Shown here one piece after another: positions 31,848 through 40,614 of a stretch of DNA of 64,000 nt. The stretch is taken from positions 1 through 64,000 of the forward strand of contig DGBN01000065.1 of the NCBI GenBank assembly GCA_002384815.1, given 5' to 3'. Under the pieces are notes generated by a model. It made no database searches, had not been told where the DNA came from, and was given only the letters and a program-made list of their open reading frames with translations. Numbering within the stretch: position 1 is the first letter of the stretch; each line of letters starts with the position of its first letter. The stretch comes from Oxalobacteraceae bacterium UBA4003 (GTDB lineage: Bacteria; Pseudomonadota; Gammaproteobacteria; Burkholderiales; Burkholderiaceae_D). Made by a program: the position numbers and the translations under genes.

Positions 31848-32809
31848 GATGCAGCTCCGGCCGTCGGCAGACGTTCGGCGACACGCATCACAGCCGAACG
31901 CGCACGCGGATTCGCACTGATTTCAGCTGTCGAAGGTTTCACCCTGGCAATCAGCTTCATTTCGGGTTGTGGCAAATCGACGGCACGAATCGGCAGACGA
32001 CGATCCGGCTGCGGCACATTGGCTTTGCCTGCCATGAACTGCTTGACGATGCGATCTTCCAATGAATGAAAGCTGATCACAACCAACCTCCCATGCGGAG
32101 CCAAATGCCGATACGCTTCGTGTAAAACTATTTCGAGTTCTTCAAGCTCCTGATTGATGAAAATCCGGATAGCCTGAAAGGTACGAGTGGCCGGGTCTTT
32201 GCCTTTCTCGCGGGTTTTAACGGCGCGTGCCACGATCTCGGCAAGCTGTCGTGTGCTTGAAATTGGCTGGACTGCCCGGCCAGCAACAATCGCCTTTGCA
32301 ATCTGAAAAGCAAACCGTTCTTCCCCATATTCTCGTATCACTTTCTCGATTTTTTGTTCGGTTTCCATTGCCAGCCATTCCGCTGCCGACATGCCTCTGG
32401 TCGTATCCATGCGCATGTCCAGGGGACCATCCACACGGAAGCTGAAACCGCGCGCCGCATCGTCGACTTGCGGCGATGAGATTCCCAGATCCAGCAATAC
32501 CCCATTTACCTGCGCTATACCGCGACCTGCCAATGCAGTACTCAAACTTGCAAAACTGTCGTGCACGATATCGAAGCGCTTGTCCTCTATCTCAGCAGCA
32601 TTCGCAATCGCCTGCGTATCCTTGTCGAACGCCAGCAGGCAACCGCTTTCACTCAGGCGCTGCAAAATGAGACGGCTATGACCACCGCGCCCGAAGGTGC
32701 CGTCAACGTAAATGCCATCTGCACGATCGCCTTCCAGCGCCAGCGCATCCACCGCCTCATCCAGCAACACGGTCCGGTGCTGGTATTGCTGCACCGCTTC
32801 TACATTCAT
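31844..32809 (-). CDS. rsmH: 16S rRNA m4C1402 methyltransferase
   Basis: SAM-dependent enzyme (formerly MraW) that N4-methylates C1402 in the 16S rRNA decoding site. The N-terminal [13 protein letters not shown], the SAM-binding [16 protein letters not shown] and the [20 protein letters not shown] stretch are family hallmarks. ATG 32809 is used; a GTG directly before it at 32812 is in frame. 321 residues. It begins eight bases after the mraZ stop. Confidence 0.96.
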   Translation of the reverse strand: MNVEAVQQYQHRTVLLDEAVDALALEGDRADGIYVDGTFGRGGHSRLILQRLSESGCLLAFDKDTQAIANAAEIEDKRFDIVHDSFASLSTALAGRGIAQVNGVLLDLGISSPQVDDAARGFSFRVDGPLDMRMDTTRGMSAAEWLAMETEQKIEKVIREYGEERFAFQIAKAIVAGRAVQPISSTRQLAEIVARAVKTREKGKDPATRTFQAIRIFINQELEELEIVLHEAYRHLAPHGRLVVISFHSLEDRIVKQFMAGKANVPQPDRRLPIRAVDLPQPEMKLIARVKPSTAEISANPRARSAVMRVAERLPTAGAAS

Positions 32810-32816
32810 CACGGCG

Positions 32817-33245
32817 TCAGAAAGAAAAATCGTTTAGTACATCGGGCATGCCGGCAGCGATCGCACTCGACTCACTCTCACCCAGCTTGACCGCATCCCA
32901 GATTTCGAAATGACTGCCCATGCCCATCATCATCACGTCGCGCGTCAGACCGGCTGCAGTGCGCAGTTCAGGCGCGATCAGGATGCGACCGGCGCTGTCG
33001 AAATCGACATCGGATGCATTGCCAAGAAATATGCGCTGCCAGGCGCGTGCGGAAATTGGCCATTTGGCAATTTCTTCGCGACGCTTTTCCCACACGGGAC
33101 GCGGGAAGAGGAGCAAACAACCGTCAGGGTGTTTGGTCAGGGTGATGCGGCCCTCGCACTGCAAAAGCAGTGCGTCACGATGCCGGGCTGGAATAGTCAT
33201 CCGGCCTTTAGCATCAAGATTGAGAGAAGACGCGCCTTGAAACAC
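32817..33245 (-). CDS. mraZ: transcriptional regulator MraZ
   Basis: First gene of the dcw cluster, a ring-forming DNA-binding protein with two SpoVT/AbrB-like domains that represses its own operon. The conserved [22 protein letters not shown] start and the second repeat [14 protein letters not shown] are present. 142 residues. The start codon is GTG 33245, supported by an AAGGA eight or so bases upstream. Its predicted operator lies at 33308-33342. Confidence 0.95.
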   Translation of the reverse strand: MFQGASSLNLDAKGRMTIPARHRDALLLQCEGRITLTKHPDGCLLLFPRPVWEKRREEIAKWPISARAWQRIFLGNASDVDFDSAGRILIAPELRTAAGLTRDVMMMGMGSHFEIWDAVKLGESESSAIAAGMPDVLNDFSF

Positions 33246-33307
33246 CCTGAAATCCTTTTAAATATGCGTTACGTGGTGATCTGCGTTTTACTGTGCGCTT
33301 AAAAATA

Positions 33308-33342
33308 CCCACAAATAAACACTTTTTCACACTGTCGCCCAC
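33308..33342 (-). promoter_or_regulatory. MraZ operator: four boxes at 10-bp spacing
   Basis: Read on the minus strand: GTGGG (33338-33342), GTGTG (33328-33332), GTGTT (33318-33322), GTGGG (33308-33312), each separated by exactly five bases. Known MraZ operators are TGGGN repeats with 5-base spacers. The first box abuts the -10 of the promoter at 33341-33369, so binding would block initiation. Confidence 0.82.
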
Positions 33343-33369
33343 TTTAGAGGATGCCATATACGCGGTCAA
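33341..33369 (-). promoter_or_regulatory. Pmra promoter of the dcw cluster
   Basis: Minus strand -35 TTGACC (33364-33369), 17-bp spacer, -10 TAAAGT (33341-33346). Start of transcription would fall near 33334, inside the MraZ boxes, leaving a leader of about 90 bases before the mraZ GTG. Confidence 0.7.
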
Positions 33370-33681
33370 GCGTTATTCAGGGTTAAAAACAAGGTTTTTT
33401 TCAATGAAATTAAGGACTTAGCGTAATGCGCTGAAGTAACATGCCCACAGAATTCCTCAAAGAATTAAGCACTTAACGCACACATTGAAAGTGCAACATC
33501 ACATAAACACATGTGTATGGAGGAATCGAAGCTGCGCTCAACCGGAAGATATTTTGTGGGATTTGGCATAACCCTGACTTTGCATGGGCATAACCGATAA
33601 GCTATTTAAGCGATAGCTCCGACTGTGAATGCTGCAGGATTTTCATTACAAAATCACCGACATAGCTACCTACCTAGCATC
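33370..33681. other. intergenic region between Pmra and the exonuclease gene
   Basis: About 310 bases without a recognisable gene. It is AT-rich compared with the dcw genes. I see no terminator, tRNA or repeat family in it. It marks the change from core to accessory content. Confidence 0.6.
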
Positions 33682-34200
33682 ATGCTTATATTCCTCGATA
33701 CAGAGTTCACAGGGCTAGACCAGCGCAAGCCTGATTTAATTTCAATTGGCCTAGTTGATGAGACGGGTCAGGAATTTTACGCGGAGCTTCCAGAAGTGCA
33801 TTGGACGGTTCAATGCAACGAGTGGGTCCATTTCAATGTCTTGCCGCATCTTCACGGCAGCGACGATTACGTGCAAAACGAGGCGTTGATCAGCGAATCT
33901 TTAGTGGCTTGGATTGAAAACATTAGTGATAAAGCAATAATAGTTACCGATTGTATAGACGCCGACTTTACCCAATTAAAAAGACTGCTACAGAAATGGC
34001 CCAACAATCTAGATGTCCGTCCAATTCAGTTTACAGCGTGGTCAATGGGGGAGGATAAACAACCGACATTGCAAACGTTAATGAACAATTACTACGGACC
34101 AGGGCGGCCACGTCACCACGCGCTACATGACGCTCATGCCCTAAGACTGGCTGCATTGTATGCGGTAAAAAACGGCTGGCAACCTGAAAATCTTGATTGA
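33682..34200 (+). CDS. DEDDh 3'-5' exoribonuclease-like protein
   Basis: Resembles the Rv2179c-type 3'-5' exoribonuclease family (PF16473). Exo I DTEFTG is at residues 6-11 with the catalytic Asp and Glu, a central TDCIDADF may supply the second acidic motif, and the C-terminal HHALHDAHALR near residues 145-155 gives the Exo III His and Asp. ATG 33682 (MLIFLDTEF) is preferred because the domain begins immediately; a GTG at 33625 would add 19 unrelated residues. 172 residues. It is the first gene right of the dcw cluster; native target unknown. Confidence 0.75.
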   Translation: MLIFLDTEFTGLDQRKPDLISIGLVDETGQEFYAELPEVHWTVQCNEWVHFNVLPHLHGSDDYVQNEALISESLVAWIENISDKAIIVTDCIDADFTQLKRLLQKWPNNLDVRPIQFTAWSMGEDKQPTLQTLMNNYYGPGRPRHHALHDAHALRLAALYAVKNGWQPENLD

Positions 34201-34290
34201 ATTGAGTATATGCAGCAAGGTTGCACTTTATCGCATCGCAAAGTTCCCACCCGTTCGCGTGCAAAATATTGTCAGTAGCGCAAATTAGTT

Positions 34291-34322
34291 GAGTGTCCGC
34301 TCCCGACCCAAAGCGGACATTC
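34291..34322. repeat. dispersed inverted-repeat element, copy A
   Basis: Perfect 8-bp arms TGTCCGCT (34294-34301) and AGCGGACA (34312-34319) around CCGACCCAA. It resembles copy B at 44925-44982 (shared GAGTGTC start and CGACCCAAAGCGG-CATT end) and copy C at 53543-53574. Confidence 0.6.
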
Positions 34323-34331
34323 ATGAAGAGG

Positions 34332-34715
34332 TTAAAACCTCGGCCAACCTCGGATCAGAGATATAAAACTGTAATACCTATAACGGAAGTCGCGATTTGA
34401 GGCGACAGAGGTACGCAATCTTTCTAGGTCTACAGAACAAGGCGTGTCTCCCCTGAAGGGTAGGTCCAGAGTTTCATCAAGCGAGGCATTTAGCAAAAGC
34501 AAAATCTCCGGTAAACAGGTACAAGCTGTTTGCAGGTTATCGTCCGTCTCTATGCATTTCATTAGATTCAAAGCTTGTTGCCGTACCGCGGCTTTGTCTA
34601 TTTCCATCAACCAACCACCTGCATTCAGTAGACTGGTATTGGATGAGATGGAAATATCCTTCTTCAAATCGGCATTTGCTACATTCCGACTCCATCTTTT
34701 GAACTCGTTTGTCAT
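34332..34715 (-). CDS. hypothetical protein, orphan
   Basis: A 127-residue reading frame I do not recognise. It is mainly helical-looking and soluble, with no signal peptide and no membrane segment, and three cysteines near the middle (KCIE, TACTC). It follows chrA by 37 bp on the same strand, so it could be co-transcribed with chrBA. The ribosome binding site is weak and the frame could be a remnant of an insertion. Confidence 0.45.
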   Translation of the reverse strand: MTNEFKRWSRNVANADLKKDISISSNTSLLNAGGWLMEIDKAAVRQQALNLMKCIETDDNLQTACTCLPEILLLLNASLDETLDLPFRGDTPCSVDLERLRTSVASNRDFRYRYYSFISLIRGWPRF

Positions 34716-34752
34716 TTGCGGTCAGCCGTGTAGGCCAGATAACGTAAATGAA

Positions 34753-36126
34753 TCAAACTGCAAAAACTGTTTTCAAGATTAGTCCCATCACTGCGCTGGC
34801 CGCGATGACGTGGATCACATTGCGTTTGTAGCGAACCAATGCAATTGCAGCAGCAATTGACATAAGTGCAGCGATCCAGTCGAAGGCGCCTGCGAAGCCT
34901 TGCGGCCATAGGACGTGATAGGCGAAGAACACCGCCAGGTTAAGAATGACGCCAACGACGGCGGCCGTAATACCACTTAATGGCGCGGTGAACTTCAGAT
35001 TGCCATGAGTCGATTCGACCAATGGACCGCCAGCCAAAATAAAGATAAACGATGGCAGAAATGTGAACCATGTCACGAGCACTGCTGCGGTAGCTCCAGC
35101 AAGAAACTGTAAATCAGGGCCGAATACAGCTTGTACATAAGCGCCAACAAATCCTACAAACGCCACCACCATGATGAGTGGGCCAGGGTTAGCTTCACCC
35201 AAGGCCAAGCCGTCAATCATCTGCGTTGGCGTCAGCCAGTTGTAATGCCCGATCGCACCTTGGTAAATGTAAGGCAATACGGCATAGGCACCGCCAAAAG
35301 TCAGCAGTGCCGCTTTCGTAAAGAACCATCCCATTTGCGTCAACGTGTGGTCCCAACCGAATCGCAGCGTCAAGACAGCCATCGGGACACACCACAGTAC
35401 CCCACCTACGATCAGTATCTTCGTCAATCCAAACCAACGGAATTGCGCATGTTCAGGTGTCGGCGTGTCATCGTCGATCAATGCCGGGCCATACGATTTT
35501 TTTGATTCGCCGTGACCACCGCCTACTGTAAATTTGTTCGGAATATAGCGGCCACCGAGATAACCAATGAGCGCTGCTGTTGCAACGATGACAGGGAAAG
35601 GTACGTTCATTGCAAAGATGGCGACAAATGATGCGGCGGCAATTGCCCACATCAGATTGTTCTTCAAAGCGCGCGAACCAATACGATGAACGGCGTGTAC
35701 AACAACCGCGGTAATCGCAGGCTTGATGCCGTAAAACAAACCTGCAATCAGAGGCACATGACCGTAAGCGATATACAGCCAAGATAGCGCGATCAGAAAA
35801 AATAGTGATGGCAGCACGAACAGCACACCAGCGGCAATGCCGCCTTTGGTACGGTGCATTAGCCATCCCATATAAGTCGCGAGCTGTTGCCCTTCCGGTC
35901 CGGGTAGCAGCATGCAATAGTTCAGCGCATGGAGAAACCGCCTCTCACTGATCCAGCGCCGCTGCTCGACCAATTCTCTGTGCATGAGTGAGATTTGCGC
36001 AGCAGGACCACCGAAACCGATGAAACCTAACTTGAACCACAGCTTAAGTGCTTCCCAGAACGGAACCTCAGTAGGTCTCGCGACTTCCTCAGCTGATTCG
36101 ACCTGCGTGGATACAGTGGTACTCAT
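34753..36126 (-). CDS. chrA: chromate transporter ChrA, two-domain form
   Basis: Inner-membrane CHR-superfamily protein that exports chromate. The 457-residue long-chain form has two homologous CHR halves: the N-terminal one with GFIGFGGPAAQISLMHRE and MLLPGPEGQQLATYMGWL, and the C-terminal one with LTFGGAYAVLPYIYQGA and GLALGEANPGPLIMVVAFVG. About ten to twelve membrane segments. Its start overlaps the chrB stop by four bases, so chrBA form one operon. Confidence 0.93.
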   Translation of the reverse strand: MSTTVSTQVESAEEVARPTEVPFWEALKLWFKLGFIGFGGPAAQISLMHRELVEQRRWISERRFLHALNYCMLLPGPEGQQLATYMGWLMHRTKGGIAAGVLFVLPSLFFLIALSWLYIAYGHVPLIAGLFYGIKPAITAVVVHAVHRIGSRALKNNLMWAIAAASFVAIFAMNVPFPVIVATAALIGYLGGRYIPNKFTVGGGHGESKKSYGPALIDDDTPTPEHAQFRWFGLTKILIVGGVLWCVPMAVLTLRFGWDHTLTQMGWFFTKAALLTFGGAYAVLPYIYQGAIGHYNWLTPTQMIDGLALGEANPGPLIMVVAFVGFVGAYVQAVFGPDLQFLAGATAAVLVTWFTFLPSFIFILAGGPLVESTHGNLKFTAPLSGITAAVVGVILNLAVFFAYHVLWPQGFAGAFDWIAALMSIAAAIALVRYKRNVIHVIAASAVMGLILKTVFAV

Positions 36127-37055
36127 GTAGAAATGTCCTGTTCAAAATTGGTTATCAGGGCATCAAAAATGCCTGACGCTATGGCTAAAAGTTGATCGTC
36201 ATCGGTAATGGTTGCGCGCACGCCTGCCAATACACGTTCGATACCACTGGCTTCTGGCGGCTGTATGCCACCGGCATCAATAAAATGGACAATGGCACCG
36301 AGCCGTGAGAGCGAGGGTGAGTCCAGGCCAAAGCTTGATAACAAGGTCTCGAACGTGACCTTGGCCCCGACATGAGAGAACGTCGCGCCGTCAAAATCGA
36401 ATCCCAAAGCATCAGGCGGACAATCTGCAGGCGAGGCCACCCACAAGATCTGCGCATCGGCATCGATAAAGCGACGAATCAGCCATGCACTTGCAAGACG
36501 ATCCATCCATGGACGAGCACGTGTCGCCCAAGTGCGGCCGCGATAATCGGCAAGTGATAACCGAGGAATCTCTCCTGAAATGGAATGCGGTTCGTCCGGC
36601 GATAACGTGCGAATCGCGGAGGTCTCTAACTCCAGCAATGCTGCAGCGGTTTGCTTTTGCGATTCACTAGAAAAGAAGTCGATAGCGACTAACTGGTCAA
36701 ATGTTTTACGCAATTTGCGTGCTTGCTTCAGTGCTTCATTCGCAGTCTCGTCGTTGAGCTTGGCACGATGCAGAGCAATTTCAGCTGACAACTCTGCGAA
36801 CTCTGTTGAACGGTCAAACAAAGTAACGAACGCTTCGTTATCGGTATTCGTCTGCAGTAAATGCGTCGTGCCGCCATTCTTGTCGATATCGTCGGCGATT
36901 TCTGAGAGCGTCTCCTTGTTGACACCTTGTTCAGGCAATAGATACACACCATCACGCAAAACCGCAGCACCGGACGATTTGAGCGCCCGCCATGCCCGCA
37001 TTCGCGCCGTAGCGTTTTCAGTCGGCAGGGTCAGAATCAGTAGCATCCATTTCAT
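36123..37055 (-). CDS. chrB: chromate resistance protein ChrB
   Basis: ChrB is described as a chromate-sensing regulator of chrA in other proteobacteria. The N-terminal domain (MLLILTLPTENATARMRAWRALKSSG, then AVLRDGVYLLPE) may be a winged-helix-like region; the C-terminal domain carries RPWMDRLASAWLIRRFIDAD and FDFDGATFSHVGAKVTFETL, typical of the family. 310 residues. The window shows no separate regulator for the pair, which supports a regulatory role. An inverted repeat just upstream (37073-37085) may be its operator. Confidence 0.88.
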   Translation of the reverse strand: MKWMLLILTLPTENATARMRAWRALKSSGAAVLRDGVYLLPEQGVNKETLSEIADDIDKNGGTTHLLQTNTDNEAFVTLFDRSTEFAELSAEIALHRAKLNDETANEALKQARKLRKTFDQLVAIDFFSSESQKQTAAALLELETSAIRTLSPDEPHSISGEIPRLSLADYRGRTWATRARPWMDRLASAWLIRRFIDADAQILWVASPADCPPDALGFDFDGATFSHVGAKVTFETLLSSFGLDSPSLSRLGAIVHFIDAGGIQPPEASGIERVLAGVRATITDDDQLLAIASGIFDALITNFEQDIST

Positions 37056-37072
37056 ATTAGTAGCTTTCTCTA

Positions 37073-37085
37073 CAATAATGTATTG
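37073..37085. promoter_or_regulatory. inverted repeat upstream of chrB
   Basis: CAATA-ATG-TATTG, a perfect 5-bp inverted repeat with 3-base centre, 18 bases before the chrB ATG. The position suits a ChrB autoregulatory operator, but the site is short and AT-rich. Confidence 0.35.
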
Positions 37086-37196
37086 AACTCTACCATATAA
37101 ATTGGGGGATGCAAGATCCGTGAGTTTGATCGAAGGAGCCTCAGCAACGATGGACGTTAATTGCCTATAACCAAGTCGATGCGATATTTGAAAAGG

Positions 37197-37223
37197 TTTA
37201 ACGTGGAAATTAGTTGCTATAAT
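37197..37223 (+). promoter_or_regulatory. extended -10 promoter of the metal-efflux operon
   Basis: TGCTATAAT at 37215-37223 is a perfect extended -10 (TGn plus TATAAT). The upstream TTTAAC (37197-37202) is only a poor -35 at 15 bp. It lies 29 bases before the czcI-like start. Confidence 0.6.
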
Positions 37224-37252
37224 CAGCCCACTATTTGGTCTGCGAGAACTTC

Positions 37253-37609
37253 GTGCGTCGCTATTTCTGCATTTTCCTGTTGATGCTTTTGCCCTTACAT
37301 AGCTTTGCTATGCAAGAAGCTTGGCTGTCGTCCGGAAGCGCATACGACCTTTCGCACGAACTGGTGCATCAAGAAGGCATCAGTCATCATCATGGTGACG
37401 ACGGCTCAATTCATTACGATGATTCGAGCGAATCAGCCCAGCATTTTTCTGATCATGCTGCATCGGGACAGAGCGCAACTTTGCCTGCCAGCGTTACACC
37501 GTTAAGCCCACTGATTGCGTTCATCGTTGTTGAGTCAGAACGCAACTATTTTCATATACCAAATCCTCATCTCGAACGTCCGCAGCGACCTCCCTCATCC
37601 CTCGGTTAA
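37253..37609 (+). CDS. CzcI-like periplasmic protein of a metal-efflux operon
   Basis: A 118-residue exported protein. From the GTG at 37253 it reads RRYFCIFLLMLLPLHSFA, a clear signal peptide, and it ends PHLERPQRPPSSLG, a tail like that of CzcI-type proteins placed first in czc operons. The middle is rich in His, Asp and Ser (SHHHGDDGSIHYDD), suited to metal binding. A TTG at 37235 would add six residues. CzcI is thought to modulate expression of the efflux genes; that role here is inferred from position and sequence style. Confidence 0.7.
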   Translation: MRRYFCIFLLMLLPLHSFAMQEAWLSSGSAYDLSHELVHQEGISHHHGDDGSIHYDDSSESAQHFSDHAASGQSATLPASVTPLSPLIAFIVVESERNYFHIPNPHLERPQRPPSSLG

Positions 37610-37620
37610 TCTACCGAGGG
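37599..37620 (+). terminator. hairpin between the czcI-like gene and the RND genes
   Basis: Perfect 8-bp stem CCCTCGGT (37599-37606) / ACCGAGGG (37613-37620) with a 6-base loop that contains the czcI-like stop codon. A T-run (CTTTTT) follows after six bases. It may be a weak terminator or attenuator reducing read-through into the efflux genes. Confidence 0.5.
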
Positions 37621-37718
37621 TATTGCCTTTTTAATATTTATTAAACTCCGCACGGAAGTATTCCGTTTGGCATGTGCATACCTTCGGTTCGCCTTTTTGG
37701 TTACCGAATGGAGATCGC

Positions 37719-38933
37719 ATGTTTGCCAGTTCTATATTTCATCGTTTATGTTTTTTGGCTTCATTGGTGCTTGCAGCGCCTATGGCGCTAGCTGAATCCA
37801 ATACGCCGCTATCACTTGCAGTTGATGCCGCTTGGCAAAGATCGCCTTTGGCTCGTACGCTGGAAGCCCGCCGAGGCGAGTCTGTTGCCGGTCAAGAGTC
37901 AGCGCAATCCTGGATTGCCGGCTCCCCTTCAGTTGGCTTATCCCAACGCAATGATCGCGGAAGCAATCAAACCGGTTATCGCGAAACAGAGGTTTCAGTT
38001 TCCGCCCCGATTTGGTTGCCAGGCCAGCGATCAGCACGAGAGTCCTTGGCCAATGTCAGCGCTGATGAGTTGGAAGCCCAAATAGCGAATACGCGCCTAG
38101 CTATCGCTGGCGAGGTACGCGAACAGCTATGGGCAGTTGCGGCAGCGCGCGAAGAGCTGGCGGAGGCGCAGGATCATCAGCGTCACCTTGACGCACTCTC
38201 TGGTGATGTCATGCGTCGTGTAAAAGCAGGAGACCTTGCTCGCACTGATGGCCTGCTCGCGCAGCAAGAAGTCCTCGCCGCAAAAAGTGCAATCACCGCC
38301 GCACAGACTCGGCTACAAGTTGCGACGGCCCGCTACGTTACGCTCACCGGCCAGCCAAGCATCCCAACGCCTATACCTGAACCGATTGCGGTATCAATGC
38401 AAGAGCCGCATCCCCGAATGCTGTTTGCGCGTAAATCAATACAGCGTTCGCAAGCGTCTCTTCATGCAGTGAACTCGACGCGTAGCGACCCACCTACTGT
38501 TGGCTTATTAATGCGACGTGAACAAGATGGGTTGGTGAGCGGGTCCACCCAGAGTGTCGGAATTGCTGTCCAGATTCCATTCGGAACAAATGCGCGCAAC
38601 CTTCCATTAGAGTCGGCAGCACTCACCAAAATCGAAACCGCTAGAGCAGAAGCAGCGCAAACCGAGAGCATCCTTCAAAGCGATATAGAACTGGCACGCC
38701 AACAACTAACAGCCGCCGAGCAAGGGCTGCAAGCTGCTTCGGAGCGTGCCGCGCTTACACGAGAACATACCGAGCTGATTGCCAAGTCATTTCGTATGGG
38801 CGAACGTGGATTGAACGATCTATTACGGTCTCATGCACTCAGCCATGAAGCTGATGTAAGTGAAAGACAGCAGAAAGTCGCAGTGGGACTAGCCCATGCG
38901 CGTTTAAATCAAGCCTTAGGAATACTCCCGTGA
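37719..38933 (+). CDS. outer-membrane efflux channel, TolC/CzcC family
   Basis: Outer-membrane factor of a tripartite metal-efflux complex. ATG 37719 is chosen for its GGAG five bases upstream and because it begins a signal peptide (FASSIFHRLCFLASLVLAAP, then MALA); the frame is open 15 codons further. The mature part is alpha-helical with two TolC-type repeats and many Ala/Gln/Glu heptads (LRSHALSHEADVSERQQK near the end). 404 residues. The stop overlaps the next start (GTGA). Confidence 0.88.
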   Translation: MFASSIFHRLCFLASLVLAAPMALAESNTPLSLAVDAAWQRSPLARTLEARRGESVAGQESAQSWIAGSPSVGLSQRNDRGSNQTGYRETEVSVSAPIWLPGQRSARESLANVSADELEAQIANTRLAIAGEVREQLWAVAAAREELAEAQDHQRHLDALSGDVMRRVKAGDLARTDGLLAQQEVLAAKSAITAAQTRLQVATARYVTLTGQPSIPTPIPEPIAVSMQEPHPRMLFARKSIQRSQASLHAVNSTRSDPPTVGLLMRREQDGLVSGSTQSVGIAVQIPFGTNARNLPLESAALTKIETARAEAAQTESILQSDIELARQQLTAAEQGLQAASERAALTREHTELIAKSFRMGERGLNDLLRSHALSHEADVSERQQKVAVGLAHARLNQALGILP

Positions 38934-39490
38934 AGCTACTCAAATTTTGTATTTTATATTTTGTGCTGACCATGTCAGCTGTTGCCGCACCAGGTGCACA
39001 TGGTCCAGATGGCGAGCATCTGGATGGCGCCTCTGGACACACACATCGTGACGCGGGACCTCGTGTTGAAACTTTCACTGAGTCATTTGAATTGGTCGGC
39101 CGCCTGCAAGCAGACGAGCTATCGATCTTGATCGACCGTTACGAAACCAACGAGCCAGTGCTCAATGCAAAGTTAGAGGTTGATTTAAACGGCTTGAAAG
39201 TGCTTGCAAAGTTTCATAGTGATCACGGCGACTATGCAGTCAGTGACGAACGTATGTTGAAGGCGCTAGCTGCACCGGGAAAGCATTCGCTTCTCTTCAC
39301 GTTATCTACAGCTAACGAAAGTGATTTGCTGGAAGGCACGCTCACGGTAGCAAGCGAGGTTGATGCAGACGACCACTCACATTTTCCATGGGCATGGAGT
39401 GCTGTGGGCTTATTCGCGGTAGCCGTACTGCTATACGCGATCATCAGATTCCGCCGCCGCAAAAAATCGACAGGAAATAATCATGCATAA
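38930..39490 (+). CDS. periplasmic/membrane accessory protein of the efflux operon
   Basis: A 186-residue protein of unknown role. GTG 38930 overlaps the preceding stop. It has a signal peptide ending near AVA, then the motif [20 protein letters not shown], a predicted beta-sandwich domain, an acidic/His stretch DADDHSHFPW and one C-terminal membrane helix followed by a basic tail (RFRRRKKS). It is probably anchored in the inner membrane with its domain in the periplasm. The same [14 protein letters not shown] motif opens the mature part of the next gene product. It may hand metal to the adaptor, but that is inference. Confidence 0.75.
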   Translation: MKLLKFCILYFVLTMSAVAAPGAHGPDGEHLDGASGHTHRDAGPRVETFTESFELVGRLQADELSILIDRYETNEPVLNAKLEVDLNGLKVLAKFHSDHGDYAVSDERMLKALAAPGKHSLLFTLSTANESDLLEGTLTVASEVDADDHSHFPWAWSAVGLFAVAVLLYAIIRFRRRKKSTGNNHA

Positions 39491-40604
39491 CAAACTCGCT
39501 TTTTTTGTCATTCCGGCATTCGTAATTGGATTGCTTTCACCGATAGCTAGCGGTGCGCCAGGTGCGCATGGCCCAGATGGGGAGCACTTGGACGGTGCGG
39601 CGTCAGGTAGCGGTAGCGGATTGGCACGCCTGCCTGATGGCAGCGTCAATGTTCCTAAACAGGCGCAAAGAAGTATGGCCATCCGAACGGTAATGGCGGT
39701 CGAGAATGACCATCCACTAACCGTTGAACTGAATGGCCGCGTGGCGATAGATCCGAATGCTGGCGGACGCGTACAAGCACCATTTTCTGGTCGCATTGAA
39801 GCTGGCCCAAAGGGATTGCCAGTAGCTGGCCAACGCGTTGAGAAGGGACAGATTCTCATCCGTATAAAACCCGTCGCCAGTGCCATTGACCGTAGCAATC
39901 AAGAGGCACAGTTAGCTGACCTACGCGCCAACCTTATTTTGGCAAAGCAACGAGTTGAACGTCTCGAATCGCTGGAAGGTAGCGTTCCTCAAAAAGACAT
40001 TGAGGCAGCACGTGCAGAGCTAAGCAGTTTGAAAGGACGTGAACGGGCTGTGTCTGTAAGTGTCATCGGTAGCGAGAGCATTACGGCGCCAGCGTCCGGC
40101 ATAGTCGCCAGCGCAAACGTTTTAAGCGGGCAAATAGTAGAAGCACGCGATGTGTTATTCGAAATCATTGATCCGAATCGTATGTTTGTTGAAGCAAGCA
40201 GCACGGACGTTGCACTCGCGAATCGCATTGGGCAAGCAAGTCTGGTGTCCTTTCCGGCTATCGACCTGATTCTATTGGGTGGCGGACGCAGCTTACGTGA
40301 TGGTGCATTGCCAATCACTTTTCAGGCGCAGGGAAAAGGAATGGCGTTAGCTGTGGGCCAACCCGTTACCGTCATCGCTAAACTGAACGAAAAGGTAAAG
40401 GGAATCGCACTCCCTGCAGAGGCGCTGGTACGCAATCCTGAAAACCAGCCCATCGTCTGGATCAAATCAGGTGCTGAACGTTTTATTGCTCAGAAGGTTG
40501 AAACACGCGCATTGGATGCAAACACAATCGTTGTGGTGAAGGGGCTTTCTCCCGAAAATCGCGTTGTTGTGTCAGGCACTGCACTGATCAATCAAATCCG
40601 ATAG
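39483..40604 (+). CDS. membrane fusion protein of an RND metal-efflux system
   Basis: Periplasmic adaptor of the CzcB/CusB type, 373 residues. After a signal peptide (about 1-24) comes [14 protein letters not shown], then beta-barrel and lipoyl-like halves with [12 protein letters not shown] and [17 protein letters not shown], separated by a coiled-coil hairpin ([20 protein letters not shown]). No classical CzcB zinc-binding N-terminal domain beyond the short motif is seen. The start ATG overlaps the previous gene by eight bases. Confidence 0.88.
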   Translation: MHNKLAFFVIPAFVIGLLSPIASGAPGAHGPDGEHLDGAASGSGSGLARLPDGSVNVPKQAQRSMAIRTVMAVENDHPLTVELNGRVAIDPNAGGRVQAPFSGRIEAGPKGLPVAGQRVEKGQILIRIKPVASAIDRSNQEAQLADLRANLILAKQRVERLESLEGSVPQKDIEAARAELSSLKGRERAVSVSVIGSESITAPASGIVASANVLSGQIVEARDVLFEIIDPNRMFVEASSTDVALANRIGQASLVSFPAIDLILLGGGRSLRDGALPITFQAQGKGMALAVGQPVTVIAKLNEKVKGIALPAEALVRNPENQPIVWIKSGAERFIAQKVETRALDANTIVVVKGLSPENRVVVSGTALINQIR

Positions 40605-40614
40605 GGGCGAACTC

